A stretch of 64,000 nucleotides of DNA, from the NCBI RefSeq assembly GCF_016587355.1, contig NZ_BNJF01000002.1, forward strand, positions 1,488,001-1,552,000. Direction: 5' to 3'. Under the pieces are notes generated by a model. It was not told the DNA's origin and searched no databases. It saw only the letters and a program-made list of their open reading frames with translations. This DNA is from Ktedonospora formicarum. Lineage in GTDB: Bacteria; Chloroflexota; Ktedonobacteria; Ktedonobacterales; Ktedonobacteraceae. The stretch's first letter is position 1. Each line of letters starts with the position of its first letter. The translations under genes and the position numbers were made by a program. Below, in pieces: positions 1 through 8,501 of this stretch.

Positions 1-857
1 TTTCACTTGTTCGAGTACCTGCTGCGTCTTTTTGATTTCAGATGGCACACTCTGAACGGATGTGATGGTATAGCCCAGGCGCGACTGTTCAAGCGCAGAA
101 GCGAAGGCATTTACATCTGGGAAACGTTGTTCGGGCGTTTTCTCCAGCGCTTTTAGGATTACCTGTTCTGTTCCTGGTGCAATTGTCACAAATTGGCTTG
201 GTGGAGGCGGTGGAACTGTGCTCTGTTTTACAGCAATCTCGGTGAAAGTCCCGTTAAAAGGGCGCCTTCCGGTCAGCCATTCATAAACAGTAATGGCTAG
301 TGAGTATTGATCACTGGCGGGACGCGAATGGGCCTGGATCTGCTCAGGAGCCATGTAGGGAACAGTTCCAGCCATATCTTGAGCAGTTGGCATATGCGTA
401 CTCTGAGCAACAACCGCAATCCCGAAATCACTGACGAGGATCTCCTGATGATAGCCAATTAACAGATTCTCAGGCTTGATGTCGCGATGAATATATTTGT
501 GCGTGTGTGCAAATTGAAGAGCTGAAGCTGCTTGATTTGTATAGGTAACGATCGCCTCGAATGGAACCTGTTCACCACGCTTATGACGATCACGCAGAGA
601 GCCATGAGGAGCAAAATCCATTACAAAGAAAGTGTGTTGTTCTGGATCTGAAAGTCGAGAATCCGAATAATATTAGGATGCTGGAGTTGAGCGATAGTAC
701 GCGCCTCTTTGCGAAAATTCTCGATCTCTTGAGGATCTGCGAGCCGGGTATGCAGAATTTTGAGAGCAGCCTGCGTGTCTAAATGAATATGCTTGCCGAG
801 ATAGACCTCCGCAAACCCACCTACCCCAAGACCACAGAATGAGCTGACTATGTCCAT
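1..857 (-). pseudogene. Ser/Thr protein kinase, 5' part, frameshifted and cut by window edge
   Basis: Reading leftwards from the ATG at 857, the first frame gives a glycine-rich loop (GVGGFAEVYLG), the ATP-lysine region (AALKIL) and HPNIIRILDF, then meets a stop near 621. The next frame continues the same kinase: FVMDFAPHGSLRD, the catalytic loop HRDIKPEN, SDFG, MAPEQ and the GRRPF region, staying open to base 1. The two halves fit if one base is lost (or two gained) near 640-650. All catalytic motifs are therefore present but split over two frames. The family phosphorylates Ser/Thr residues in bacterial signalling. The N-terminus is short compared with relatives and its start overlaps the divergent HEAT gene by 8 bases, so the 5' end may itself be rearranged. 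It is either a pseudogene or a sequencing error. Confidence 0.8.
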
Positions 858-1800
858 AGATACGTTGTTGCGAGACCTCGCCAGTCCCCAGTGGGAGAAG
901 CGTGTGACAACAATACGTGTATTGGCATGCCAGGGCCATGAAGCGCCACCGGCTGTTATTGATGCCTTTCGCGTTTCTCTGAAAGATATCTCTTCAGCTG
1001 TGCGCGCAGCAGCAGTGCAGGCCCTGGAAGGGCGAGGGTTGCCTCAGACTCTTCTACAATTGCGGCACGATCCATCCTGGGAAGTGCGTACCAGTGTGAT
1101 ACAAGCATGGAAAACGCTAGCCATGGATTCCCTCGAAGATAAATTGCGCAACCGCATCCAAGAGGCTATCATCAGCGCGCTTCAGGAGGATGGGGTGCCA
1201 ACAGTCCGTCGTGCAGCCGTGAATGTGTTGGCGAGACTTGGCCTTCCAGAGATCCCTCTGGCGCTGTTTGGAGCCCTTGAAGATGAGGATGCCTCTGTTC
1301 GTCAGGAAGCCATCTGGGCATTGAAAATGTAGGGGGAGAAAGTTCCAGAAATCGCCTTTCTCGAAGCTCTGCATGATGAGGATGAAGTGGTCCGTAAAGA
1401 GGCTTTGGAAGCCCTGGAGCAACGAGAGGAGCCGATTGCTCTTGGACCTGTCGTTGTAGCTCTCCAGGACAAGGAGGAAGATGTTCGCCTTGCCGCGTTA
1501 CGCGTGCTTGGGAAACAGAAGGAGCGAGTTCCAATCGAACCAGTGGTTTCAGCGCTCAAAGATTCCTGCGAAGCCGTTCGTACAGAAGCATCGAATCTGC
1601 TCGGGCATCTGGGGTCTGAAGTCCTGTGGCGGCTTACCACACGTTTACCTGAGCGCAGTCGCCTGAGAGGCTCAGACGTCACACAACGCCAACTCAGCCT
1701 GAGGTGGAAGAATGTGGCGGCGAAGCTAGCTGCTGCCCAGGCAGCGTTGGCAAATGCTTTTCATAATTGGCGGTTAAGGACAACAAAGAGAGGAAATAAT
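850..1800 (+). pseudogene. HEAT-repeat protein interrupted by an in-frame TAG
   Basis: The frame opens at 850 and gives HEAT-type helical repeats (for example SSAVRAAAVQALEG, PTVRRAAVNVLARLG, ASVRQEAIWAL), stops at TAG 1330-1332, and continues in the same frame with further repeats (DEVVRKEALEAL, EDVRLAALRVLG, EAVRTEASNLLG) to about 1640. One nonsense change therefore splits one protein. After about residue 265 the repeats fade and the frame runs without a stop into the following acetyltransferase start at 1801, so the original C-terminus may also be lost. HEAT repeats are protein-binding scaffolds; no enzymatic domain is visible. It lies head-to-head with a broken kinase, so the pair may once have been functionally linked, which is an inference. 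Confidence 0.75.
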
Positions 1801-2315
1801 ATGATCGTTGCAAGCATGCTACCAGATGATTTCTGGGTACGCCCGGTGAAAATGGATGACCTGGAAGCGGTCGTGCGAGTGCAGAACGTGCAGGAGATGG
1901 TGGATTTGGGCAGTTGCTCTCAGATAGAGAAAGCCTTAAACGGCACTGGCAGGAGCATACTATTGACCTCCAAGCGGATATGTGGGTTGTAGGTGCGCCA
2001 GATAGACGCATCGTGAGCTATGCCAGCGTCAGAGGTCCTGGGCAGGTGCGGCTCTTCGCCAATGTATGGTTGTTTCCAGAGTATACAAGATGTGGCTTCG
2101 GCAGGTATCTCTTATGGTGCGCAGAGGAACGAGCGGAATCCTGGGCTGCCGAAGCCACGTTAGGAGTACATGTCACCATGGGCGTGAGCTGGATCAGCGA
2201 GCGTAACCGGCGTGCCCAACGCCTTCTAGAGCGCGTAGGATATGAGAAGATCTACAGCTTTGCCCATATGGAGCTTGAGCTTCATGGGTGGCAAGCATTG
2301 CCGCACATTCATTAA
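1801..2315 (+). pseudogene. GNAT family N-acetyltransferase, frameshifted
   Basis: A good ribosome site (AGAGAGG) precedes the ATG at 1801. The first frame gives MLPDDFWVRPVKMDDLEAVVRVQN, a typical GNAT N-terminus, until about residue 40. A shift of one base near 1915-1925 is then needed to continue with ESLKRHWQEHTIDLQADMW, then VYASVRG-like core strands, the acetyl-CoA loop region (EYTRCGFGRYLL) and the C-terminal RRAQRLLERVGYEKIY. Joined, the protein would be about 170 residues, normal for the family, which transfers acetyl groups from acetyl-CoA to amines. Together with the two broken genes to its left it forms a run of three damaged genes beside an insertion sequence. Confidence 0.7.
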
Positions 2316-2356
2316 TGAGGGGATCATCATACGTGAATATTGTCAAGGGGCTGGAT

Positions 2357-3841
2357 CTGACATCCCATCATAACTCGTTGGGAGGAGAAAGAGCGTGTAA
2401 GAAAGCGGTAATCTTGGGAGGCAAAGTCCCATGCTCAGAAGCGTAGCGCGAGAGAATGGCCTGAGTGGCCAGCATCTCCAGCAAACGTGCCAGACCGCGT
2501 AACAAGACGATCTTGCCAGGAAAGCGACCACGATGGGGAACAAATCCGCCGAGTTTGGCGAGCAATTGGACCTCTTCCCAGGAGAAGGTCACCCCCATCT
2601 CATACAAAAAGCCTGCTGCAACCCAAGCCAGAGCGACCAATGTCTTGATGGCCTGCCAATCAAGGACTTGCACCTCATCCCAGGCGAAGCACGTCTTGGT
2701 AAACTTGAAGCTCTCCTCGACTCCCCATCTTTGCCGATACATACAAAAGATGCGCATGGCCTCGGCTTCGGTTTCCGCCGGCCAGTCGGTGATCAACCAC
2801 CACGGCTCCCACGGGCAATTGAGGATGCGCACCTGCACCAACCAGAGATCCTTGGGCAGGATCTGATCTGGCTCCTGGCTCAGACGACGAACCTCGCTGT
2901 GATAGGTGAGCCCAACTGAGCAGGCCGAAATTTCCACATCCACCTCTTGCCGCTTGGGATGAGCCTGCTTCCCCAGGGGCACCTCCATGTTGGTGCGTAC
3001 CATTGCCAGCATCTTCAGCCGTTTGCTTGCCTCCTGTAACGGCCCCTTGCTCCAGGCCTTTGACTCTGTTTGCCATTGGACCAATCGCTTCCGCTGGCAG
3101 ACTCGGCAGACCACGTGTTCCTGCTGCTCCCACATCGTGCGCCAGACCGCGACATCGTCAAAGCCACTATCGAGCACCCAGGTCACCTGAGACTGCACCT
3201 GGCCATCTTTCATTGCCTCATGCACCGTCATGAGCATGGTTTGGACTTCGGCGGGTTCGCTCACGAAACCGGGTTCCTCGCTACTGAACACTTTCTGATA
3301 GAGAATCCCCCGCTGCTTTGGGGTGACTGCCAGTACGGTGAGCGTACGGTAGCCCGGCACCAATTTCTTGTTCTGATCGCGGACCTGCATCAGATATGGC
3401 ATTTCTTGCGCATACGGTTTACAGAGCTCGGAGCCATCAGCAATGAACCACACCTCGTCCGCTTTGCTTTCCCGCAACTGCCCCACTCCCACTTGCCGCA
3501 AGCGTGCTGTCAGCTCCTCAGCGTCTAGCTCTGAGCGCTTGGTACTCTCTCCTTTGGCCATCCGCAACACCCGTTGCGCCCCATTCTTACTCTGGCTCAG
3601 TTCTTGAGAAGACGCTGCGATACGAGTGCCGATCACACTTCCACTCGCGATGATCCCCTTCACCGTTTCCAGCAATGCCCGCCACGTCCTGCGATCCCTT
3701 ATCAAGCTTGCGAATGGCTTCAGATACGCTTGGAATGGGTCCGTCCAGGTGCTTCTCCATTCCATGTGTCTCATCCTTTCTCTCTGGTTTGGTTTCTCTC
3801 TTGATTCTAGCACCCTCCCTGGATTTATGAGTGGTTGTCAG
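2357..3841. mobile_element. IS4-type insertion sequence, about 1.49 kb
   Basis: The element holds one transposase gene on the minus strand. Its ends are imperfect inverted repeats: CTGACATCCCATCATAA at 2357-2373 and, read on the other strand, CTGACAACCACTCATAA at 3841-3825 (14 of 17 positions identical). The left repeat contains the transposase stop codon. No convincing direct target duplication is visible in the flanks (left ...GGGGCTGGAT, right GACTAGCGTG...), so the element may be old or may have recombined. Boundaries are inferred from the repeats only. Confidence 0.75.
2368..3813 (-). CDS. IS4 family transposase
   Basis: A DDE transposase of about 465-481 residues. The three catalytic acidic residues can be seen: Asp in FIADGSEL (about residue 124), Asp in WVLDSGFDD (about 215) and Glu in the family signature Y-x2-R-x3-E-x6-K (YRQRWGVEESFKFTK, about residues 357-371). 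The signature fits the IS4 family exactly. The longest frame starts with GTG at 3813, but the ATG codons at 3774 or 3765, just after AGAAAGG, are more likely starts. No frameshift is seen, so the enzyme may be active. It lies within inverted repeats at 2357 and 3841. Confidence 0.92.
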   Translation of the reverse strand: MLESREKPNQRERMRHMEWRSTWTDPFQAYLKPFASLIRDRRTWRALLETVKGIIASGSVIGTRIAASSQELSQSKNGAQRVLRMAKGESTKRSELDAEELTARLRQVGVGQLRESKADEVWFIADGSELCKPYAQEMPYLMQVRDQNKKLVPGYRTLTVLAVTPKQRGILYQKVFSSEEPGFVSEPAEVQTMLMTVHEAMKDGQVQSQVTWVLDSGFDDVAVWRTMWEQQEHVVCRVCQRKRLVQWQTESKAWSKGPLQEASKRLKMLAMVRTNMEVPLGKQAHPKRQEVDVEISACSVGLTYHSEVRRLSQEPDQILPKDLWLVQVRILNCPWEPWWLITDWPAETEAEAMRIFCMYRQRWGVEESFKFTKTCFAWDEVQVLDWQAIKTLVALAWVAAGFLYEMGVTFSWEEVQLLAKLGGFVPHRGRFPGKIVLLRGLARLLEMLATQAILSRYASEHGTLPPKITAFLHALSPPNEL

Positions 3842-4027
3842 GACTAGCGTGAAGAAAAATTTAGAAAATAAAAGCGAGGTATGAAGGGGCTAAATGGGTG
3901 TCGAGCAGGATATCCAATATGTGACCAGCAAGGGCCTCAAGATCCTATGAAGCCACTAGGCTACATCCTCTGAGAGCTGTTGCCCTGCTTGCTTTTCTGC
4001 TATCGAGGGGGCATACTATGACTATAT

Positions 4028-4088
4028 AAGAAACCTCCTGGTGAGATGACTGATGTTTCTTTTATCAGTTTCTCGCAGGAGGTTTCTT
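4028..4088. terminator. Nested hairpin with U-rich tail downstream of tryptophanase
   Basis: Outer arms AAGAAACCTCCTG (4028-4040) and CAGGAGGTTTCTT (4076-4088) are perfectly complementary, and the interval contains a second pairing (ACTGAT with ATCAGT, GAGA with TCTC). On the plus strand the 3' arm runs into TTTCTTTTT; on the minus strand the exit is TTTCTTATAT. It sits 12 bases after the tryptophanase stop, so it most likely ends that transcript, perhaps acting in both directions. Confidence 0.65.
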
Positions 4089-4099
4089 TTTGCTGACGC

Positions 4100-5512
4100 C
4101 TATACTTCTGTGTTTGAAGGTAAACAGAGGGCATAACGAGCTGTAAAGTGGCGTAATTGCTCTGGTTCCCAGGTAATGCGTACCCCCTGAATGTGGGCCG
4201 CATTGTGTTTCAGATGTATCAAGGCATCGGCGATATAATCCAGATGGCTGCGTGTGTACACTCTACGAGGCAGAGCAAGGCGTAGGAGTTCCAGAGGCGC
4301 GGCCTGTTCTCGGCCCTCACTATCCTTGCGAGCGAAGGCGACACTTCCTAGTTCTACTGTGCGGATACCGGCAGAGAGATAGAGTGCGATACCTAAAGCT
4401 TGCGCTGGATACTGATGTTGAGGAATGTGAGGCAGCATTGTGCTGGCATCAACGAAGATTGCATGGCCGCCGACAGGGCGTACTATTGGAATATCCGCAT
4501 CTAGCAACTTTTGCCCTAGCGTAGCAACCGACTCTACCCGGTAACGCAAATAGTCTTCCTGGAGCACTTCCTGGAGACCGACCGCTATAGCCTCCATATC
4601 ATAACCAGCTAGCCCGCCATAGGTAGGGAAGCCTTCGATCAGGATCAACTTTTGTTTGCATTTTTCGGCAAGCTCGGTATCATTTAATGCTAGAAAACCA
4701 CCGATATTCGTAAGGCCATCTTTCTTCGCGCTCATCGTACAGCCATCTGCATACTGGAACATTTCTTGCGCGATCTCTAATGGGGTTCGGTCAGCGTAAC
4801 CATCTTCACGTTGCTTGATGAACCAGGCGTTTTCAGCAAAGCGGCAAGCATCTAAGAAGAAAGGGACACCATAGCTACGGCAAAGAGCGCTAACAGCTCG
4901 GATGTTTGCCATACTTACCGGTTGCCCACCAACCGCATTATTTGTTACTGTGAGCATTACGCAGGGAATTTGCTCTGTTCCTACCTCTTCAAGCGTTTGC
5001 TGAAGCCGCTCCAGATCTATATTCCCTTTAAAAGGATGTTCGAGGTGAGGGTAATTCGCTTCTGAAATAGCGAGGTTGAGCGGATCACCACCAGACGACT
5101 CAACGTTAGCCTGAGTGGTATCAAAATGGAAATTATTAGGAATAACGTCCCCAGGCTTGCAAATAGTACTGAAAAGGATATGTTCGGCTGATCGTCCCTG
5201 GTGCGTTGGGATAATATGCATAAAGCGTGTAATATCTTTTACGCTTTTTTCAAAACGATAAAAGGAACTGCTGCCAGCGTAACTCTCATCCCCTCTCATC
5301 ATTGCTGACCACTGATTCTCGCTCATTGCGCTGGTACCTGAGTCACTCAAAAGATCGATAAATACATCTTCAGAGCGAAGCATAAATAAATTATAGCTCG
5401 CGCGCTCCAGAGCGGATAAACGTTCTTCGTAAGATATTTTCCGTAAAGGCGCTATTGTCTTAATGCGAAAAGGTTCAACCCAACTCTTGGGCTGAAAATC
5501 AAGTATTTCCAT
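4100..5512 (-). CDS. tnaA: Tryptophanase (beta-eliminating Trp lyase)
   Basis: A 470-residue PLP enzyme of the beta-eliminating lyase family, which splits L-tryptophan into indole, pyruvate and ammonia. The PLP lysine lies in MSAKKDGLTNIGG (about residue 262), with IPTHQGRSAEH upstream and the substrate-carboxylate arginine in AGIRTVELGS. The C-terminal LRHFTARY carries His where tyrosine phenol-lyases carry Phe (FFTARF), and no TPL-type arginine-rich stretch is seen before PHIPQHQ, so tryptophanase is preferred over tyrosine phenol-lyase. The ATG at 5512 follows AGAGGAAAG. It is a single gene, with no tryptophan permease next to it. A candidate leader peptide and attenuator lie just upstream (5552-5608). 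Indole production as a signal would be an inference. Confidence 0.93.
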   Translation of the reverse strand: MEILDFQPKSWVEPFRIKTIAPLRKISYEERLSALERASYNLFMLRSEDVFIDLLSDSGTSAMSENQWSAMMRGDESYAGSSSFYRFEKSVKDITRFMHIIPTHQGRSAEHILFSTICKPGDVIPNNFHFDTTQANVESSGGDPLNLAISEANYPHLEHPFKGNIDLERLQQTLEEVGTEQIPCVMLTVTNNAVGGQPVSMANIRAVSALCRSYGVPFFLDACRFAENAWFIKQREDGYADRTPLEIAQEMFQYADGCTMSAKKDGLTNIGGFLALNDTELAEKCKQKLILIEGFPTYGGLAGYDMEAIAVGLQEVLQEDYLRYRVESVATLGQKLLDADIPIVRPVGGHAIFVDASTMLPHIPQHQYPAQALGIALYLSAGIRTVELGSVAFARKDSEGREQAAPLELLRLALPRRVYTRSHLDYIADALIHLKHNAAHIQGVRITWEPEQLRHFTARYALCLPSNTEV

Positions 5513-5551
5513 GCTTTCCTCTCATGTGAAAGGCTCTATTGGGAGTCATTC

Positions 5552-5608
5552 CTATTTTGCCAAAAAAGGTGATGAGCATGAGTCTTGTTGATAAGGCCAC
5601 ATGCTCAT
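5552..5608 (-). CDS. Candidate tnaA leader peptide (18 aa)
   Basis: On the minus strand AAAGGAG is followed five bases later by ATG (5608-5606), opening an 18-codon frame MSMWPYQQDSCSSPFLAK that ends in TAG at 5554-5552, 39 bases before the tryptophanase ATG. It holds one Trp, followed later by Asp and Pro, the residue order that matters in E. coli TnaC (Trp, Asp, terminal Pro), although the spacing differs and the last residue is Lys. The peptide codons overlap both arms of a hairpin that ends in six T residues. This arrangement suggests tryptophan-dependent control by translation of the leader. There is no experimental support; a chance frame is possible. Confidence 0.5.
   Translation of the reverse strand: MSMWPYQQDSCSSPFLAK
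5562..5608 (-). promoter_or_regulatory. Candidate transcription attenuator in the tnaA leader
   Basis: Read on the minus strand, ATGAGCATG (5608-5600) pairs perfectly with CATGCTCAT (5580-5572) over a 19-base loop, followed by CACC and six T residues (5567-5562). This has the form of an intrinsic terminator placed between promoter and tnaA. A ribosome on the leader frame 5608-5552 would cover one or both arms, so leader translation could decide whether the terminator forms. Confidence 0.5.
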
Positions 5609-6037
5609 TTCTGCTCCTTTGACATGAATTCACTCTCTTCTCTGATTGGCTTGATCTATTGTAGAGTTCTTTCTTCTTATATCAAGCAACCATTCGCTTA
5701 AACATTATACGACCTGTAAGTTTTTTAATGCAATATATACGATATTTCTATCAATGATTAATGTCTTAAAAAGAGGTTTCCTCTTCCTTACCGGGCTATT
5801 AAAGATATATCTCAATATTGGGTTGATCCTAGTTGTCTCGTTTCACTTCAATCAGGCAAAGGTGTGTCTCTCTCTATTCCTTGACCCAACTCTTGCGTAT
5901 TTGCATCCCCTATCCACGAAACAGGAGCTGGCATTTTTTCTAGGCATCACGAGTTTTTCTCGCCTTTATTTCGCTGCGCCTGGCACTTATGGTTGTTAAT
6001 CCATGCAGTTCTTTCTTCTCTCGACCCTTGGCAAGAA

Positions 6038-6085
6038 GGATCGTAGTTCGCATAATATGCTATGCGGACTACGATCCGTTTTTTG
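6038..6085 (+). terminator. Strong intrinsic terminator with no recognised upstream gene
   Basis: Arms 6038-6054 and 6061-6077 form a 17-bp stem with one G-U pair (GGATCGTAGT...ACTACGATCC at the base) and a six-base loop ATATGC, followed by GTTTTTTG. No convincing gene lies upstream on this strand (5513-6037). It either ends an unannotated small RNA or acts as an attenuator about 240 bases before the PLP gene at 6326. Confidence 0.75.
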
Positions 6086-6325
6086 TGCGACGCATAGTAG
6101 GCCTGCGAGAGCCAGGGCGGACTGTGGGTAGATATCAATGCAATTAGGTTATGCCGTCCAGTATTACATGCTTTCTTTGTTACTGCCCAGGCACTATGTA
6201 TAGATGTATATCAATGTTATGAGGTATACTGAAGAGCAAAGTACGTGGATCGTGTGGTAGTAATTATACTCCGCGCGATGCTCTCAGTATTTTCTATTGT
6301 CACTACGCAAAGAGGAGCTTTATCC

Positions 6326-7477
6326 GTGTCTGACCAGTCTCACATTCAGCGCATACGCGAGCAGTTGCCTGCGGCTACTGCACACATCTATCTTAATACG
6401 GGCACCTTTGGTCCCCTGCCAGAGCTCAGTATACAAGCTGTCCAAAGCCATTTTGAGCAGGAATTACAGGGTGGACGTATTGTAGCACAAAGCTTTGAAC
6501 GGACAGTCAATACCTATAAGCGTGCTCGTCAGAATGTCGCGAATCTGCTCAACGCTGATGCCGAAGAGATCGCTTTGACTGATAACACCGGCGAGGGCTT
6601 GAATATTGTCGCTAACGGTATCAACTGGCGCGCGGGAGACGAGATTATCACGACGGATCATGAGCATATTAGTGCTCTGGCACCTCTCTATCAGTTACGT
6701 GACCGTTATGGCGTGGTGATTCGTTTTGCAGAGTTGGGGCCAACAGCGAATCGCGCTGCCGTCGAGGCTATTGAGCCATTAGTTACCGAACATACTCGCC
6801 TGATTGTGCTATCGCATGTGACCTGGACGACAGGTAGCGTACTGGATGTACGCGCCGTGAATCGCCTGGGGCATGAGAGAGATATTCCGGTACTGATTGA
6901 TGGCGCGCAGTCCGCCGGAGCTATCGCACTGGATATGAAAGCATTGGAGGCCGATTTCTATGCCATCCCAATGCAGAAATGGCTGTGCGGACCTGAAGGA
7001 ACCGGCGGGCTCTTTGCCAGTCGCGATGCCTTGAGGCACATTACTTCAACTTATGTGGGCTACTGGTCTGCCAAGAACTTCCATGGTGATTGGGCGTTGA
7101 TTGAGAGTGCTCAGCGCTTTGAGTTGGGGGGACGACAGACAGCGGCCATCGCGGGTCAGAATGCTTCCCTGGAATGGTTTGAGCAAGAGGTTGGACATGA
7201 ATGGATGTTCGCTCGAATCAGTCAACTTAATGCCTATGCGGCGGAAGTATTGCAAACCGTTCCTGGTCTCACCATTCTCACTCCACAACCAGGCGCAAGC
7301 GGTCTGCTCTCCTTCACGATTGAGGGTCGATCTGACGAAGAGATTGTAACCTTTTTGCGTGAGCGGAATATTCTAATTCGTAACATTCCTGAAACGCAGG
7401 CGATACGCGTCTCCACAGGTTTTTACAATACTGAGGAAGAGTTAGATACCCTCGCGAAAGCTCTCCGCGAGTTCTAA
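6326..7477 (+). CDS. Aminotransferase class V-fold PLP enzyme
   Basis: A 383-residue fold-type I PLP enzyme, similar to cysteine desulfurase-like and isopenicillin-N-epimerase-like proteins. Visible are IYLNTGTFGPLP at the N-terminus, the DNTGEGLN cofactor loop, DHEH, the aspartate region VLIDGAQSAGAI, and the PLP lysine in MQKWLCGPEGTGGLF. The C-terminal small domain ends in IRVSTGFYNTEEELDTL. The substrate cannot be told from sequence. A GTG start at 6326 is chosen because AGAGGAG lies eight bases before it; an ATG-led extension to 6245 has no ribosome site. It is a single gene flanked by terminators at 6038-6085 and 7482-7526. Confidence 0.85.
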   Translation: MSDQSHIQRIREQLPAATAHIYLNTGTFGPLPELSIQAVQSHFEQELQGGRIVAQSFERTVNTYKRARQNVANLLNADAEEIALTDNTGEGLNIVANGINWRAGDEIITTDHEHISALAPLYQLRDRYGVVIRFAELGPTANRAAVEAIEPLVTEHTRLIVLSHVTWTTGSVLDVRAVNRLGHERDIPVLIDGAQSAGAIALDMKALEADFYAIPMQKWLCGPEGTGGLFASRDALRHITSTYVGYWSAKNFHGDWALIESAQRFELGGRQTAAIAGQNASLEWFEQEVGHEWMFARISQLNAYAAEVLQTVPGLTILTPQPGASGLLSFTIEGRSDEEIVTFLRERNILIRNIPETQAIRVSTGFYNTEEELDTLAKALREF

Positions 7478-7481
7478 ATTA

Positions 7482-7526
7482 AAAAAGCCAGGGCGGAACC
7501 TAGACATGGTTCCGCCCTGGCTTTTT
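7482..7526. terminator. Bidirectional intrinsic terminator
   Basis: A perfect 19-bp stem (7482-7500 with 7508-7526, GCCAGGGCGGAACC core) with loop TAGACAT. It has five A residues on the left and five T residues on the right, so it can end transcription from both sides: the PLP enzyme gene from the left and the glutamine-rich gene from the right. Confidence 0.93.
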
Positions 7527-7578
7527 GCGCCAATCTTATTTGTGGTTAGCGTAATTACTGAACCACTTGAAGCTAAGA

Positions 7579-8346
7579 CTACTGCATGCCCATGCCTTGC
7601 ATACCTTGTCCCATCTGAAGCTGAGGCTGCTGCATGCCCATGCCCTGCATACCCTGCCCCATCTGAACTTGCTGCATGCCCATACCTATCTGCGCCTGTT
7701 GTTGCATGAGTTGAGGCTGCTGCTGAATACCCTGAAATTGCTGTATTTGCTGCTGAATGCCTAGAAGCCGCTGTTGGGCATTCTGAAGTTGTTGAGCGGC
7801 TTGTAATAGTGGCTGTTGCTGTTGCTGTTGCTGCTGGAAGAACTGCGGCTGCTGTTGACGCTGGAAGAACTGCGGCTGCTGTTGCTGCTGGAAGAACTGC
7901 GGCTGCTGTTGCTGCTGGAAGAACTGCGGCTGCTGTTGCTGCTGGAAGAACTGCGGCTGCTGTTGCTGCTGGAAGAACTGCGGCTGCTGTTGCTGGAAGA
8001 ACATAGGTTGACGCTGGAAGAACTGAGGCTGTTGCTGCTGGAAGAACATAGGTTGACGCTGGAAGAACTGGGGCTGTTGCTGCTGGAAGAACTGAGGCTG
8101 CCCAAAGTTACCACCAATAGAGAAACCGCGGTTAAACCGACCGACGCCGAATCTACCAGGCCATTGAACCGTTGTATTCTTCGCAGTTGTTATGGCAGGC
8201 TTTGTTGTCGCTTTACTAGCAGCCGAAGCATGGTTTGAGGTGCCAACTAAAAGTAGCAGTGCGAATGCAATGCCGAGTGTTAGGAGACACATCATCTTAG
8301 TGCAAACTGAACGTTTCACTTTGCCTCTCATTTTGGTTCCTTTCAC
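7579..8346 (-). CDS. Secreted glutamine/phenylalanine-rich tandem-repeat protein
   Basis: A 255-residue protein of very low complexity. Residues about 12-43 form a signal peptide (basic start, then LLTLGIAFALLLLVG, cleavage probable after ASA). Residues about 80-190 are tandem copies of PQFFQQQQQ-like units: five consecutive units of exactly 27 bases (7836-7970) followed by shorter 24- and 21-base variants with MFF in place of QFF. The C-terminus is Gln/Met/Gly-rich with GQGMQGMGMQ twice. No enzyme domain is seen. Gln-rich secreted repeats suggest an aggregating or surface/matrix protein; prion-like behaviour is only an inference. A second ATG at 8331 is an alternative start. The repeats create Ala- and Leu-rich shadow frames on the other strand, which are not genes. 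Confidence 0.8.
   Translation of the reverse strand: MKGTKMRGKVKRSVCTKMMCLLTLGIAFALLLLVGTSNHASAASKATTKPAITTAKNTTVQWPGRFGVGRFNRGFSIGGNFGQPQFFQQQQPQFFQRQPMFFQQQQPQFFQRQPMFFQQQQPQFFQQQQQPQFFQQQQQPQFFQQQQQPQFFQQQQQPQFFQRQQQPQFFQQQQQQQQPLLQAAQQLQNAQQRLLGIQQQIQQFQGIQQQPQLMQQQAQIGMGMQQVQMGQGMQGMGMQQPQLQMGQGMQGMGMQ
7836..8097. repeat. 27-bp coding tandem repeat (Gln/Phe units)
   Basis: Successive copies of a unit beginning GGAAGAACTGCGGCTGCTGT on the plus strand start at 7836, 7863, 7890, 7917 and 7944 with an exact 27-base period; units then shorten to 24 and 21 bases. All steps are multiples of three, so the reading frame survives unit gain or loss. Confidence 0.85.
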
Positions 8347-8501
8347 TTTCTGACATGAGTTAAATCTACTGGGAGGTCAGCAAGTGTCTTCACTACAAAG
8401 TGCCTGTGTAAGCAGAGCTATCTACAACGTTTGCTTCATATGAATACACATATATGCCCGTACAAACTGAAGTTTTGAGCGGGTCTAATTGAAGGTGTTT
8501 A

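Noticed and set aside
5754..5999. 81-codon hydrophobic frame between tnaA and the PLP gene
   Set aside because: No ribosome site and no motif; the hydrophobic look follows from T-rich sequence. It lies before a strong terminator, so a small RNA is at least as likely.
7809..8238. Ala- and Leu-rich repetitive frames on the plus strand
   Set aside because: They are shadows of the 27-bp repeats that encode the glutamine-rich protein on the minus strand.
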